Assembly (NCBI GenBank): GCA_023451395.1
Contig: JAEXZL010000191.1
Span: forward strand, 1 to 26,385
Direction of reading: 5' to 3'
DNA: 26,385 nt
From: Bacillota bacterium
Lineage (GTDB): Bacteria > Bacillota > Clostridia > Clostridiales > Clostridiaceae
Shown: piece by piece, positions 7,943-16,561 of the stretch
How the letters are laid out: each line of letters opens with the position of its first letter
Numbering within the stretch: the stretch's first letter is position 1
Notes under the pieces: generated by a model
The model's database searches: none
The model's input: the letters and a program-made list of their open reading frames with translations, nothing else
What the model was told of the DNA's origin: nothing
Translations under genes and position numbers: made by a program

Positions 7943-10936
7943 TTATTTCATTAATAAATATCTATAATCCTCAAGTATAGTAGAGATAAGATTTTTAATC
8001 TCCTCCTCCAGAGAGTCATCCTCATTAGATAGGCTTATCCCCTTTATCTCTCCTCCTAAGCGAATTAAGAAAGTCTTTTCCTTTTCATCAAGAAGGGTGA
8101 AGCCCTGATTATCACTGTTTAATAGACCCTCTGTATTGTTAAAGAGGGTAAGCTTATCCCTATATGGAGCACTATCATAAGGACAGAAACTTCTACAATT
8201 ACCACATTCATTGCACATATAGTCCACATGAATTATTGTATCCATAGCACTTCCAGGAACTGTAATTGCAACATTTGCTCTATTAGGGCATACCTCTGTA
8301 CAAGCTTCACAAAGAATATTACATTCTAAGCAGCGTTCTGCTTCATTAATAGCCTCCTGAGCTGGAAGAATAATGCCCTTTTTATTAGTAGGCTTTATTG
8401 CTTCCTTATGCCTTATCTCAAGTCTTGGAGGAAGGCTTAATATTGAGCTCACAGCCTTATTTGCATCTCTTATAGCTTCCACCACAGTCGCTGGACCCTG
8501 TGCTCCATCACCAATGACATAAACCCCAGGAATAGATGACCCCATGGTTTCCGGATTAATCTCTGCGTAGCCTCTGGAATTCACCTTAATTCCTAAGCTT
8601 TCATAATAGGATTTATCAACCTTTTCTCCTAGAGCTGCTACAACTAAGTCGCAGAGCACTTCCACCTGCTCTTCCGTAACCATAGGTCTTTGTCTTCCTG
8701 AAGAATCCATCTCACCTAAAAGAACCTTATTGCATATTAACTTTCCATTATTCCACTGATATGGTGCCAGGAGCTCTAAGAATTTAACACCTTCTTCTAA
8801 GGCGAGGTCCAGCTCTTCTTCATCAGCAGGCATGAACTTTCTTGTGCGGCGGTATACTACATATACATTTTCTACCCCTTCTCCTCTTTTAGCTGCCCTT
8901 GCGGCATCCATAGCTGTATTTCCAGCTCCTACTATCACAACATTTTTTCCAAAGTTAATAGTTCCTGGAGCCTTTCTGCAGGCTTCTAAAAATTCTATGG
9001 CGTTCATTTCGTTAACGCAGCCTATATTAAGAGGTGTACCCTTATAGGCTCCTACAGCTAATATCACTTTATCATAGCCTGAGGCTTTAAGCTCTTCTAA
9101 GGAATTTATAGGATGATTAGTCTCAAATTCCACTCCCAATGCCCTTGCTAGTGATATATCCTTCTCTGCCGTAGCCTTAGCTATTCTAAATTCAGGGACT
9201 ACATTAGTAATAACCCCTCCTATATTCTCTTTCTTTTCAAAAACCTTAACCTCAGCGCCTTCTCTTGCCAGGAAGAATGAAGCAGCTATTCCAGCTGGAC
9301 CTCCTCCCACTACAGCAACTTTTTTGTTTTTAATATTAGGCACTGGCTTTAGCTCTTTTAGTAGGTCCTCATAGCCCTCCTCTGCAGCCTTAAGTTTAGT
9401 TCTTCTTATATTAACTGATTCCTCATAAAAATTTCTGGTACATTTATTCATGCAGGTATGACTGCATATGGTACCGGTGATAAAGGGCAGAGGGTTATTG
9501 TCTACTATAACCTTAAGCGCTTCTAAGGGTTTATTTTCTCCCTGAAGCTTTATATAGGTTGGAATATCCTGATTTATAGGACACTCATCGCTGCAGGGTG
9601 CCTTATAGCAGGCAAAAAGAGGAACCTTTTTATTCATTTTTCTAGAAGGAAGAGGCTTTACACTTTTTCTGTAACGCCTATCTAATTTAAGCTCTTCTAT
9701 AAGGGCATAAAGCTTATCCACATCTACCCTATCAAAAGGGGTATAATCAAGATTCTCCAGCTTTTCAGCAATTTGAGTACCTCTTAATATTCCTCCTGTT
9801 TTTAGAAAGTAGGTAGCTAAGGTTATAGGATATATACCTAGGTTATATATTTTATCTATATTAAAATAATCCGCACCACCAGAGTAGGAAATCCTGAGTC
9901 TTCCATTAAAAGCTTCGGAGAGCTTGTGAGCTACAGATAAAGAAAGCACACAGAGGGCACGACCAGACATATACATCTCCTCACTGGGAAGCTCCTTCCT
10001 TGTAACATCCACCGGGAAGGTATTGGTTATTTTAACTCCAAAATCCACTTCCTCTTCATAAGCTAAGCTCTGCAACCTTTTTAGCATTGGAACAGCATCC
10101 TCAAATTGCAGGTCATCCTTAAAATGAAAATCACCAAAGACCACATAATCGTAGCCCATATCATCCATGATTTTTCTGGCCTTTTCATAGCCTAAGAGAG
10201 TAGGATTACATTTAATATAGGTGTTTAAATGCTTTTCCTTAATGAGATACTTTCCTATGCTTTCAATCTCCTGTGGAGGACATCCATGAAGGGTAGAAAC
10301 AGTTATGGAAGTACAGATGTTAGGTGATATACCTTCTATAAACTTCAAATCTACATTGCTGAAGGAGCTTACATTCTCCTTAAGATATTCCATGCATTCC
10401 TTCCATATAGGAGTGTTTTCTGCATTTTTTAAGTTTTCAATGAAGGCATCAATCTTATCTGATTTTATTCCAGCTAAGTCGTAGCCTACGCTCATATTAA
10501 ATACAAAGCCATCCTCAGCTCCTAAGTTAAACTCCCTGGAAATTACCTTTAAGGCAAACCAAGCCTTAACATATTCCTCATAAGCTTCTGGAACTCTGAG
10601 CTCTGTTGACCATTCACAGTTATAACCCTCATCCTCTGCTAATATACAAGGTTTATTCACAGGAAGATCCTCTCCATCTAAAATTTGAACTGTTTTAAGC
10701 TCAAAAAAGCGACTTCCTGTATAATAAGCTGCTATAATGTTCTGTGCCAGCTGAGTGCTGGGTCCTGCAGCAGGACCAAAGGGTGTTTCTATCTTTTCAT
10801 TAAATATATTTATATACTGCTCTTTTTTCTTTACAAAGGGCTTATAAACTCCAAATACCCTGCCGGTTTTCTTTCTCTCTTCAAAAATCCATTCCATTAA
10901 ATTCTTAAAGGGAATTGGTGTCATCCTATCTCCCAT
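7943..10936 (-). CDS. ygfK: YgfK-family FMN/FAD/Fe-S oxidoreductase (annotated elsewhere as putative selenate reductase subunit)
   Basis: The 997-residue protein matches E. coli YgfK from its first residues (MGDRMTPIPF against MGDIMRPIPF), which fixes the start. Domains in order: an N-terminal dihydroorotate-dehydrogenase-like barrel (about 1-430; STLHGCPP, ISYSGGADY); a cysteine-rich GltD-type Fe-S segment (APCSDECPINQDIPTYI, then ICSHTCMNKC); an FAD Rossmann motif (VAVVGGGPAGIAASF); a NAD(P)H motif (VGAGNTAMDAA); and a C-terminal pair of ferredoxin motifs (CLECNILCEACTEVCPNR; CNECGNCRSFCPYDSAP). These are the modules of dihydropyrimidine dehydrogenase in a different order. It has no molybdenum domain. 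The 'selenate reductase' name is historical; a role in reducing the purine ring fits its neighbours better. That is inference supported by recent work on anaerobic urate degradation as I recall it. It is 14 bases after ssnA. Confidence 0.9.
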   Translation of the reverse strand: MGDRMTPIPFKNLMEWIFEERKKTGRVFGVYKPFVKKKEQYINIFNEKIETPFGPAAGPSTQLAQNIIAAYYTGSRFFELKTVQILDGEDLPVNKPCILAEDEGYNCEWSTELRVPEAYEEYVKAWFALKVISREFNLGAEDGFVFNMSVGYDLAGIKSDKIDAFIENLKNAENTPIWKECMEYLKENVSSFSNVDLKFIEGISPNICTSITVSTLHGCPPQEIESIGKYLIKEKHLNTYIKCNPTLLGYEKARKIMDDMGYDYVVFGDFHFKDDLQFEDAVPMLKRLQSLAYEEEVDFGVKITNTFPVDVTRKELPSEEMYMSGRALCVLSLSVAHKLSEAFNGRLRISYSGGADYFNIDKIYNLGIYPITLATYFLKTGGILRGTQIAEKLENLDYTPFDRVDVDKLYALIEELKLDRRYRKSVKPLPSRKMNKKVPLFACYKAPCSDECPINQDIPTYIKLQGENKPLEALKVIVDNNPLPFITGTICSHTCMNKCTRNFYEESVNIRRTKLKAAEEGYEDLLKELKPVPNIKNKKVAVVGGGPAGIAASFFLAREGAEVKVFEKKENIGGVITNVVPEFRIAKATAEKDISLARALGVEFETNHPINSLEELKASGYDKVILAVGAYKGTPLNIGCVNEMNAIEFLEACRKAPGTINFGKNVVIVGAGNTAMDAARAAKRGEGVENVYVVYRRTRKFMPADEEELDLALEEGVKFLELLAPYQWNNGKLICNKVLLGEMDSSGRQRPMVTEEQVEVLCDLVVAALGEKVDKSYYESLGIKVNSRGYAEINPETMGSSIPGVYVIGDGAQGPATVVEAIRDANKAVSSILSLPPRLEIRHKEAIKPTNKKGIILPAQEAINEAERCLECNILCEACTEVCPNRANVAITVPGSAMDTIIHVDYMCNECGNCRSFCPYDSAPYRDKLTLFNNTEGLLNSDNQGFTLLDEKEKTFLIRLGGEIKGISLSNEDDSLEEEIKNLISTILEDYRYLLMK

Positions 10937-10950
10937 AATCTCATTCTCCC

Positions 10951-12282
10951 CTATCCATTAATACTTTTTCTTAAAAGCTCTGCCTGCTCTCTGCAGTGAG
11001 CCATGGCCTTCGTCTCATCAATATACAAAAGCTCTCTGTCCTTCATGAGTATTTTCCCATTGATTATGGTAGTTATAATTTTGCTGCCATTTAGTCCAAA
11101 AAGCATGTGACCATTTATATTTTCAGCTGTTAAAGGTGTAAGAGGATTATAATCTGCAATTACCACATCGGCGGTGGCTCCCTCCTTTAATATTCCTAAG
11201 GGTCTTTCAAAATATCTATTGGCAATTCTTCTGTTTCCATCAAAAAGCATAGAAGGTATCTCTCCCCAGGCAGCATTTGCATCACATAAGGAATGCTTAT
11301 GTAGAAGATTTGCTACCTTGTAGGACTCGAACATATCATTGGTATAGCCATCGGTACCGAGACCTGATAGTACTCCGCTCTTATAAATCTCCAAGGTTGG
11401 AGGACATCCACAGGCATTGCCCATATTTGATTCAGGATTATGAACTACCATGGTGTCCGTCTCCTTTAAAAGCTCCATCTCCTGAGGATTAACATAGATG
11501 CAGTGAGCTGTTATGGTCTTAGGTCCTAAGATCCCTTGATCCATAAGTCTATTAACTACTCTTTTGCCATAGTGCTTTAGAGAATGGTGTAAATCCTCTA
11601 TTCCCTCAGCCACATGAATATGGTAGCCCACATTCTCTGGAGTATTTTCTCTGCAGAGGGCAAAGGTCTCATCAGATATGGTAAAGGAGGCATGAAGTCC
11701 CATCATTCCCTTAACCATTTGAGACTGCGTACAATGAGCATATTTTATAAAGTCAGCATTTTCTTTAATAGCTGCTCTGGTCTTTTCCTTTCCATCTCTA
11801 TCTGACACCTCATAGCAGAGGCATGTACGAACTCCCAGCTCCTCTGCTGCCCCTGCAATGGTAAAAAGACTGTCAGTAACAGTACCAAAGCTAGCATGGT
11901 GATCAAAAACTGTGGTTACCCCATTTTTTATGCAGTCGATGTAGGTAGCTATAGCACTTTGCCTTGTCTGCTCTAGAGTAAGGTGCCTATCTATTGTCCA
12001 CCACATCCCATCTAGGATATCTAAAAACCCCTGAGGCTTATAGCCATTTATAGACAGTCCCCGAGCCATGGCACTATAGATATGATTATGAGTATTTATA
12101 AGCCCAGGCATTATAAGGCCACCTCTGGCATCAATAAGTTCTGCCTCAGGATATTCTCTTCTAAGTTTTTCTTCTTCCCCTACTTTAATTATTTCCTCTC
12201 CCTGGACGGCAACTGCTCCTTTTTCTATTAAGGGTCTCTCATCATCTCTAGTAATAACCTTTCCATTTACAAATAAAAGCAT
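10951..12282 (-). CDS. ssnA: SsnA-family amidohydrolase (ATZ/TRZ/cytosine deaminase-like)
   Basis: The 443-residue protein is an amidohydrolase-superfamily enzyme of the chlorohydrolase/guanine-deaminase branch. It shows the metal ligands HNH in INTHNHIYSAMARG, HIHVAEG, AHCIYVN and the aspartate in GLGTDGYTND. SsnA proteins accompany YgfK and Mo hydroxylases in purine-degrading bacteria. Branch members deaminate or hydrolyse ring C-N bonds, so here it probably deaminates a purine or opens a ring of an intermediate. It is the first gene of the minus-strand operon. The ATG at 12280-12282 has GAGGAG eight bases before it, and a promoter covered by a palindrome lies at 12324-12354. The older link to stationary-phase viability in E. 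coli does not define its chemistry. Confidence 0.9.
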   Translation of the reverse strand: MLLFVNGKVITRDDERPLIEKGAVAVQGEEIIKVGEEEKLRREYPEAELIDARGGLIMPGLINTHNHIYSAMARGLSINGYKPQGFLDILDGMWWTIDRHLTLEQTRQSAIATYIDCIKNGVTTVFDHHASFGTVTDSLFTIAGAAEELGVRTCLCYEVSDRDGKEKTRAAIKENADFIKYAHCTQSQMVKGMMGLHASFTISDETFALCRENTPENVGYHIHVAEGIEDLHHSLKHYGKRVVNRLMDQGILGPKTITAHCIYVNPQEMELLKETDTMVVHNPESNMGNACGCPPTLEIYKSGVLSGLGTDGYTNDMFESYKVANLLHKHSLCDANAAWGEIPSMLFDGNRRIANRYFERPLGILKEGATADVVIADYNPLTPLTAENINGHMLFGLNGSKIITTIINGKILMKDRELLYIDETKAMAHCREQAELLRKSING

Positions 12283-12323
12283 AGTTTTCTCTCCTCTATA
12301 ACTTTATATACTTTAATGGACAA

Positions 12324-12354
12324 AATATACTTAGTTTGATTAGTCAATCAAACT
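12324..12354 (-). promoter_or_regulatory. ssnA operon promoter overlapped by an inverted-repeat operator
   Basis: On the minus strand TTGATT (12351-12346) is followed after 16 bases by TATATT (12329-12324), a plausible sigma-A promoter. Positions 12333-12354 are a perfect 9-bp inverted repeat, AGTTTGATT-AGTC-AATCAAACT, lying on the -35 and spacer. A bound protein would block polymerase, so repression is expected. The core TTTGATT-N4-AATCAAA recurs at 13883-13900. Confidence 0.65.
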
Positions 12355-12559
12355 ACTAGTAAAAAAAATAAATATTTAACAATTAGAAGTAAGATTTTCC
12401 CTAACTTTTACTATGAAAGTTCTTTATTAATTGTATAATTTTGTTAATAATATATCATCACTTTTGGATTCCTATATAAAAATATACTAACATCAGCATA
12501 TATTAAAAATCAACAAAAATTCAAAATATTTTATTTATTGTTTATTTTTAGAAAATATC

Positions 12560-12587
12560 TTGAATTTTTATTTAATTATGCTATTAT
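12560..12587 (+). promoter_or_regulatory. Candidate dpaL promoter
   Basis: TTGAAT (12560-12565), 16 bases, then TATTAT (12582-12587), preceded by TGC as an extended -10. A strong ribosome binding site AAGGAGG (12635-12641) stands six bases before the dpaL ATG. Confidence 0.6.
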
Positions 12588-12647
12588 GAAAACGTATAAT
12601 TTTGTTAAATATTAGTCATTAGTATTCTTTTATTAAGGAGGTATTTA

Positions 12648-13856
12648 ATGAGAGAGATAAAATGGACTTTAAATTCTATGCCAAAAACCGCTGATGAAAA
12701 CCTATGTGTTATGGCTTTAGAGGATGTAGAAAAAGCCAAGAGCTTCCACAAAACTATACCTGGTTATGGAAGAACCCCGCTTTCAAAGCTAAGCAAAATG
12801 GCTGAACACCTAGGCCTTGGTGAGGTTTTTATAAAGGATGAGTCCTACCGCTTTGGCTTAAATGCCTTTAAAGTTTTAGGTGGCTCCTTTTCTATGGCAA
12901 AGTATATTGCTAAGACAACAGGAAGAGATGTTTCAGAACTGAATTTTGATATCCTTATCTCAGAAAGATTAAGAGAAGAATTTGGCCAAGCTACCTTTTT
13001 CACTGCAACAGATGGGAATCACGGACGGGGGGTTGCCTGGGCAGCAAAGAAACTAAAACAAAAGGCTGTGGTTTATATGCCTAAGGGTTCCACTCTCACA
13101 AGGCTTAATAACATAATTGCTGAAGGAGCAAAGGCTACCATAGAAGAGGCTAACTATGATGAATGTGTAAGAATGGCAGCAGCAGAGGCAGCTAAAATTC
13201 CCCATGGAGTGGTAATTCAGGATACCGCCTGGGAAGGCTATGAAGAGATCCCCTCCTGGATTATGCAGGGCTATGGAACCATGGCTATGGAAGCTGATGA
13301 ACAGCTTAAGGAGTCAGAGATTGAAGCTCCTACGCATATTTTTGTACAGGCTGGAGTTGGTTCTCTAGCAGGAGCTGTTCAAGGCTATTATAAAAATAGA
13401 TATCCTGAAAATCCCCCAATAGTAGTGGTTGTAGAGGCCGATGCTGCTGATTGCCTTTACAGAGGTGCTGTAGCAGGAGATGGAAAAGAAAGAATTGTTA
13501 CTGGTGATATGGAAACAATAATGGCAGGACTTGCCTGTGGAGAGCCAAATACAATTTCCTGGGATATATTAAAGAATCATTCTGCTGCCTTTATATCACT
13601 TCCAGATTGGGCTGCTGCAAAAGCCATGAGAATACTCAGTGCTCCAATTAAGGGCGACCCACAGGTGGTATCAGGAGAATCTGGAGCTGCAGGCTTTGGT
13701 GCTCTTTTCTGTACTATGACTATGCCAGAGCTTATCCCTTTAAAAACAGCCTTAGGCTTAAGCGAAAGCTCAAGGGTACTGCTTTTCTCCACTGAAGGAG
13801 ATACAGATCCCCAGAGATATAAGGAAATTGTTTGGGTAGGAAAAGACTATTTTTAG
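12648..13856 (+). CDS. dpaL: Diaminopropionate ammonia-lyase (YgeX/DpaL)
   Basis: The 402-residue protein is a fold-type II PLP enzyme. K75 in FGLNAFKVLGG is the expected Schiff-base lysine. TDGNHGRGVAW and the glycine loop GVGSLAGAVQGYY hold the substrate and the PLP phosphate, and QDTAWEGYEEIPSWIMQGY matches the signature of diaminopropionate ammonia-lyases. The enzyme converts 2,3-diaminopropionate to pyruvate and two ammonia. In this cluster 2,3-diaminopropionate is probably the last nitrogenous intermediate of purine breakdown, so this step releases carbon for fermentation. It heads the plus-strand arm with its own promoter. Its stop codon lies in the loop of a probable terminator, so ygeY may be transcribed largely from its own promoter. 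The length equals the usual family length of about 400 residues. Confidence 0.93.
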   Translation: MREIKWTLNSMPKTADENLCVMALEDVEKAKSFHKTIPGYGRTPLSKLSKMAEHLGLGEVFIKDESYRFGLNAFKVLGGSFSMAKYIAKTTGRDVSELNFDILISERLREEFGQATFFTATDGNHGRGVAWAAKKLKQKAVVYMPKGSTLTRLNNIIAEGAKATIEEANYDECVRMAAAEAAKIPHGVVIQDTAWEGYEEIPSWIMQGYGTMAMEADEQLKESEIEAPTHIFVQAGVGSLAGAVQGYYKNRYPENPPIVVVVEADAADCLYRGAVAGDGKERIVTGDMETIMAGLACGEPNTISWDILKNHSAAFISLPDWAAAKAMRILSAPIKGDPQVVSGESGAAGFGALFCTMTMPELIPLKTALGLSESSRVLLFSTEGDTDPQRYKEIVWVGKDYF

Positions 13857-13875
13857 CATAAGTCTTTTATTTTTT
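13841..13875 (+). terminator. Probable terminator overlapping the end of dpaL
   Basis: AAAAGACT (13841-13848) and AGTCTTTT (13861-13868) form an 8-bp stem around a 12-base loop that contains the dpaL stop codon, followed by A and a run of T (13870-13875). The A/T-rich stem suggests partial termination. Confidence 0.5.
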
Positions 13876-13882
13876 GAATATC

Positions 13883-13917
13883 TTTGATTGATTAATCAAA
13901 CTATTTACACTGATAAA
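13883..13917 (+). promoter_or_regulatory. Operator-like palindrome with possible ygeY promoter
   Basis: Positions 13883-13900 read TTTGATT-GATT-AATCAAA, the same core as the repeat upstream of ssnA. A weak promoter can be drawn with TTGATT (13888-13893) and GATAAA (13912-13917) at 18-base spacing, so the site would overlap the -35. The palindrome is clear; the promoter is uncertain. Confidence 0.55.
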
Positions 13918-13947
13918 TAAGAATATTTTTTCAGGAGGATTGTAAAA

Positions 13948-15252
13948 ATGGACTTTAATAAAATAAAAGAAGCATCTCAAAGCTATTTACCAGCTATGAC
14001 TAAGTTCTTAAGAGATCTAGTGGCTATACCTGGTGAAAGCTGCGAAGAAGAAGGGGTAATTAAGAGAATTGAAGCTGAGATGATAGCTTTAGGCTTTGAT
14101 AAAGTTGAAATTGATCCTATGGGCAACATCCTTGGCTTTATGGGTACAGGAGAAATATTAATAGGCTTTGATGCTCACATAGACACAGTAGGTATAGGAA
14201 ATAGAGATAACTGGTCCTTTGATCCTTATGAAGGCTTCGAATCAGACAGTGAAATAGGTGGGCGAGGTACCTCTGACCAATTAGGTGGAATAGTTTCATC
14301 AGTTTATGGTGCAAAAATAATGAAGGAACTGGGTCTTTTAAATGAAAAATATACTGCCTTAGTGGTAGGTACCGTTCAAGAAGAAGACTGCGATGGACTA
14401 TGTTGGGAATACATCATCAAGGAAGATAAAATGAAACCAGAATTTGTAGTATCCACAGAGCCCACCGATGGTGGTATATATAGAGGACAGAGAGGCCGTA
14501 TGGAAATCCGTGTTGATGTTCAAGGAGTTTCCTGTCATGGCTCCGCTCCAGAAAGAGGAGATAATGCTATTTACAAGATGGCTGAAATACTTATGAACAT
14601 CCGTGACCTCAATGAAAATGATGACGCAGAGGATAAAGAAATAAAGGGTCTCGTAAAAATGTTAGATGAAAAATATAATTTGGAGTGGAAGGAAGCTAAC
14701 TTCTTAGGAAGAGGTACTGTTACCACTTCTCAAATATTCTTCACCTCCCCAAGCCGCTGCGCTGTTGCTGATTCCTGCTCCATCTCCTTAGATCGCCGCA
14801 TGACTGCTGGTGAAACCTGGGAAAGCTGCTTAGAAGAAATCCGTAATCTTCCAGCTGTTAAGAAATATAATGGTCAGGTAACTATGTACAACTATGAAAG
14901 GCCAAGCTTTACAGGCTTAATCTATCCTATTGAATGCTACTTCCCTACCTGGGTAATCCCAGAGGATCATAAAGTAACAAGAGCCATGGAGGAGGCATAT
15001 AAAGGCCTTTTTGGAACCTCAAGAACTGGCTCTTCTGAAACTCATGACGGAAGAAAAGACCGTCCTCTTACTGACAAATGGACGTTCTCCACCAATGGAG
15101 TTTCCATCATGGGCCGTAACGGAATTCCTGTTATAGGCTTTGGTCCTGGTGCAGAGGCACAGGCTCATGCTCCTAATGAAAAGACCTGGAAGGATGACCT
15201 GGTTAAATGTGCTGCTGTCTATGCTGCATTGCCTGATATGTATCTGAAGTAA
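13948..15252 (+). CDS. ygeY: YgeY-family M20/DapE-type metallohydrolase
   Basis: The 434-residue product is an M20 di-zinc peptidase/deacylase-family enzyme. It carries H77 and D79 in DAHIDT, the bridging D110 in GTSDQLGG, the catalytic/metal pair E145-E146 in VQEED, a further glutamate in STEPT and a C-terminal histidine in AHAPNE. M20 members cleave amide bonds in peptides, N-acyl or N-carbamoyl amino acids. In this cluster the most natural substrate is a ureido (N-carbamoyl) derivative of diaminopropionate, by analogy with beta-ureidopropionases and allantoate amidohydrolases. That is inference. Start supported by AGGAGG nine bases upstream. It is separated from dpaL by a terminator-like hairpin and an operator-like palindrome, and precedes ygeW by 96 bases. 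Confidence 0.88.
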   Translation: MDFNKIKEASQSYLPAMTKFLRDLVAIPGESCEEEGVIKRIEAEMIALGFDKVEIDPMGNILGFMGTGEILIGFDAHIDTVGIGNRDNWSFDPYEGFESDSEIGGRGTSDQLGGIVSSVYGAKIMKELGLLNEKYTALVVGTVQEEDCDGLCWEYIIKEDKMKPEFVVSTEPTDGGIYRGQRGRMEIRVDVQGVSCHGSAPERGDNAIYKMAEILMNIRDLNENDDAEDKEIKGLVKMLDEKYNLEWKEANFLGRGTVTTSQIFFTSPSRCAVADSCSISLDRRMTAGETWESCLEEIRNLPAVKKYNGQVTMYNYERPSFTGLIYPIECYFPTWVIPEDHKVTRAMEEAYKGLFGTSRTGSSETHDGRKDRPLTDKWTFSTNGVSIMGRNGIPVIGFGPGAEAQAHAPNEKTWKDDLVKCAAVYAALPDMYLK

Positions 15253-15348
15253 AATATATACCAATTAAATATCAATCTAATTAGGGGGAGCTTCTTTCCC
15301 TCTCTTTAGATATTAAACATAACTATGACTATTATAAGGGGGATTAAC

Positions 15349-16542
15349 GTGAAAACTTTAAATGACTATATTGAGAAGCTTAATAAACTAAACTTCAAGG
15401 AAATGTACAACAATGACTTTTTTCTTACCTGGGAAAAGAGTGATGACGAGCTGGAGGCTGTTTTCACCATTGCTGACGCTCTTCGCTTTATGAGAGAAAA
15501 CAATATCTCCACAAAGGTTTTTGAAAGCGGTCTTGGAATATCTCTATTCCGTGACAACTCAACCCGTACCCGCTTCAGCTTTGCCTCTGCCTGCAATCTT
15601 TTAGGACTTGAGGTTCAAGATTTGGATGAGGGAAAATCTCAAATTGCTCATGGGGAAACAGTTCGTGAAACTGCTAATATGGTCTCCTTTATGGCTGATG
15701 TAATAGGAATAAGAGATGACATGTACATTGGAAAAGGAAATACCTATATGAGAGAGGTTTCTCAGGCAGTTCAGGATGGAAATAAAGCAGGGATTCTGGA
15801 GCAGAGACCTACTCTAGTAAACCTCCAATGTGATATAGACCATCCAACTCAATCCATGGCTGATATGCTTCACATTATTCATGAGTTTGGAGGAGCTCAG
15901 AATCTAAAGGGTAAGAAGATTGCCATGACCTGGGCATATTCCCCTTCCTATGGAAAGCCTCTATCAGTACCTCAGGGTATCGTAGGCCTTATGACTCGAA
16001 TGGGTATGAATGTTGTGCTAGCTCATCCTAAGGGCTATGAAATAATGTCCGAGGTTGAAGAAGTAGCAAAAGAAAATGCTAAGAAATCCAGCGGCTCCTT
16101 TACCAAAACTCATAGTATGGAGGAAGCCTTCAGGGATGCGGATATAGTTTATCCAAAGAGTTGGGCTCCTTTTGTAGCTATGGAAAAGCGTACTGAGCTT
16201 TATGGACAAAATGATATGGAAGGAATAAAAGCTCTAGAGAAGGAGCTGCTAGCTCAAAATGCACAGCATAAGGATTGGGCATGTACCGAAGAAATGATGA
16301 AGCTGACTAAAGATGGAAAGGCTTTATATCTTCACTGCCTCCCTGCTGATATCACAGGAGTTAGCTGTGAAACTGGCGAGGTTGACGCTTCAGTATTTGA
16401 CCGCTATAGAGATCCTCTTTACAAGGAAGCAAGCTATAAGCCCTATATCATAGCAGCAATGATATTCTTAAGTAAATTCCAAGATCCCCAAAGAACCCTT
16501 AAAGCTTTAGAGGAAAGAGCTGCAAAGAGAAAACTTGACTAA
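15349..16542 (+). CDS. ygeW: YgeW-family carbamoyltransferase
   Basis: This 397-residue protein is an aspartate/ornithine carbamoyltransferase homologue closely resembling E. coli YgeW. It has the carbamoyl-phosphate motif S-T-R-T (FRDNSTRTRFSFA), HPTQSMAD and HCLPADI. The conserved stretch GKSQIAHGETVRE and length near 396 match YgeW rather than OTC or ATC. In a catabolic setting it would run in the phosphorolytic direction, moving a carbamoyl group from a ureido compound to phosphate and handing carbamoyl phosphate to the kinase encoded next. The acceptor is not established by sequence. Start: GTG at 15349-15351 with AAGGGGG six bases before, giving MKTLNDY, which aligns with the E. coli start. 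The in-frame ATG at 15325 lacks a site. Confidence 0.9.
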   Translation: MKTLNDYIEKLNKLNFKEMYNNDFFLTWEKSDDELEAVFTIADALRFMRENNISTKVFESGLGISLFRDNSTRTRFSFASACNLLGLEVQDLDEGKSQIAHGETVRETANMVSFMADVIGIRDDMYIGKGNTYMREVSQAVQDGNKAGILEQRPTLVNLQCDIDHPTQSMADMLHIIHEFGGAQNLKGKKIAMTWAYSPSYGKPLSVPQGIVGLMTRMGMNVVLAHPKGYEIMSEVEEVAKENAKKSSGSFTKTHSMEEAFRDADIVYPKSWAPFVAMEKRTELYGQNDMEGIKALEKELLAQNAQHKDWACTEEMMKLTKDGKALYLHCLPADITGVSCETGEVDASVFDRYRDPLYKEASYKPYIIAAMIFLSKFQDPQRTLKALEERAAKRKLD

Positions 16543-16561
16543 TAAAGGAGCAAGAAACAAT

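Larger units (their letters stand above)
12283..12647. promoter_or_regulatory. Divergent control region between ssnA and dpaL (365 bp, no gene)
   Basis: This AT-rich stretch has no credible coding region on either strand. It holds the minus-strand ssnA promoter with its operator-like palindrome (12324-12354) and the plus-strand dpaL promoter (12560-12587). Between them (about 12360-12555) I see only A/T-rich sequence without a clear riboswitch or terminator fold. TGAAAACG at 12586-12593, just after the dpaL -10, resembles half of a CcpA (cre) site, but the other half is poor. Confidence 0.7.

Noticed and set aside
12586..12601. CcpA (cre) site after the dpaL -10
   Set aside because: Only the left half TGAAAACG is good; the right half fails at key bases.
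12283..12647. Possible sigma-54 promoter upstream of dpaL, as the E. coli ygeW region has a sigma-54 activator gene (ygeV)
   Set aside because: No TGGCAC-N5-TTGCA-like pair was found, and no sigma-54 activator gene lies in the window.
15253..15348. G-rich/C-rich hairpin between ygeY and ygeW as a terminator
   Set aside because: The stem relies on several G-U pairs and has no clear T-run, so I do not call it.
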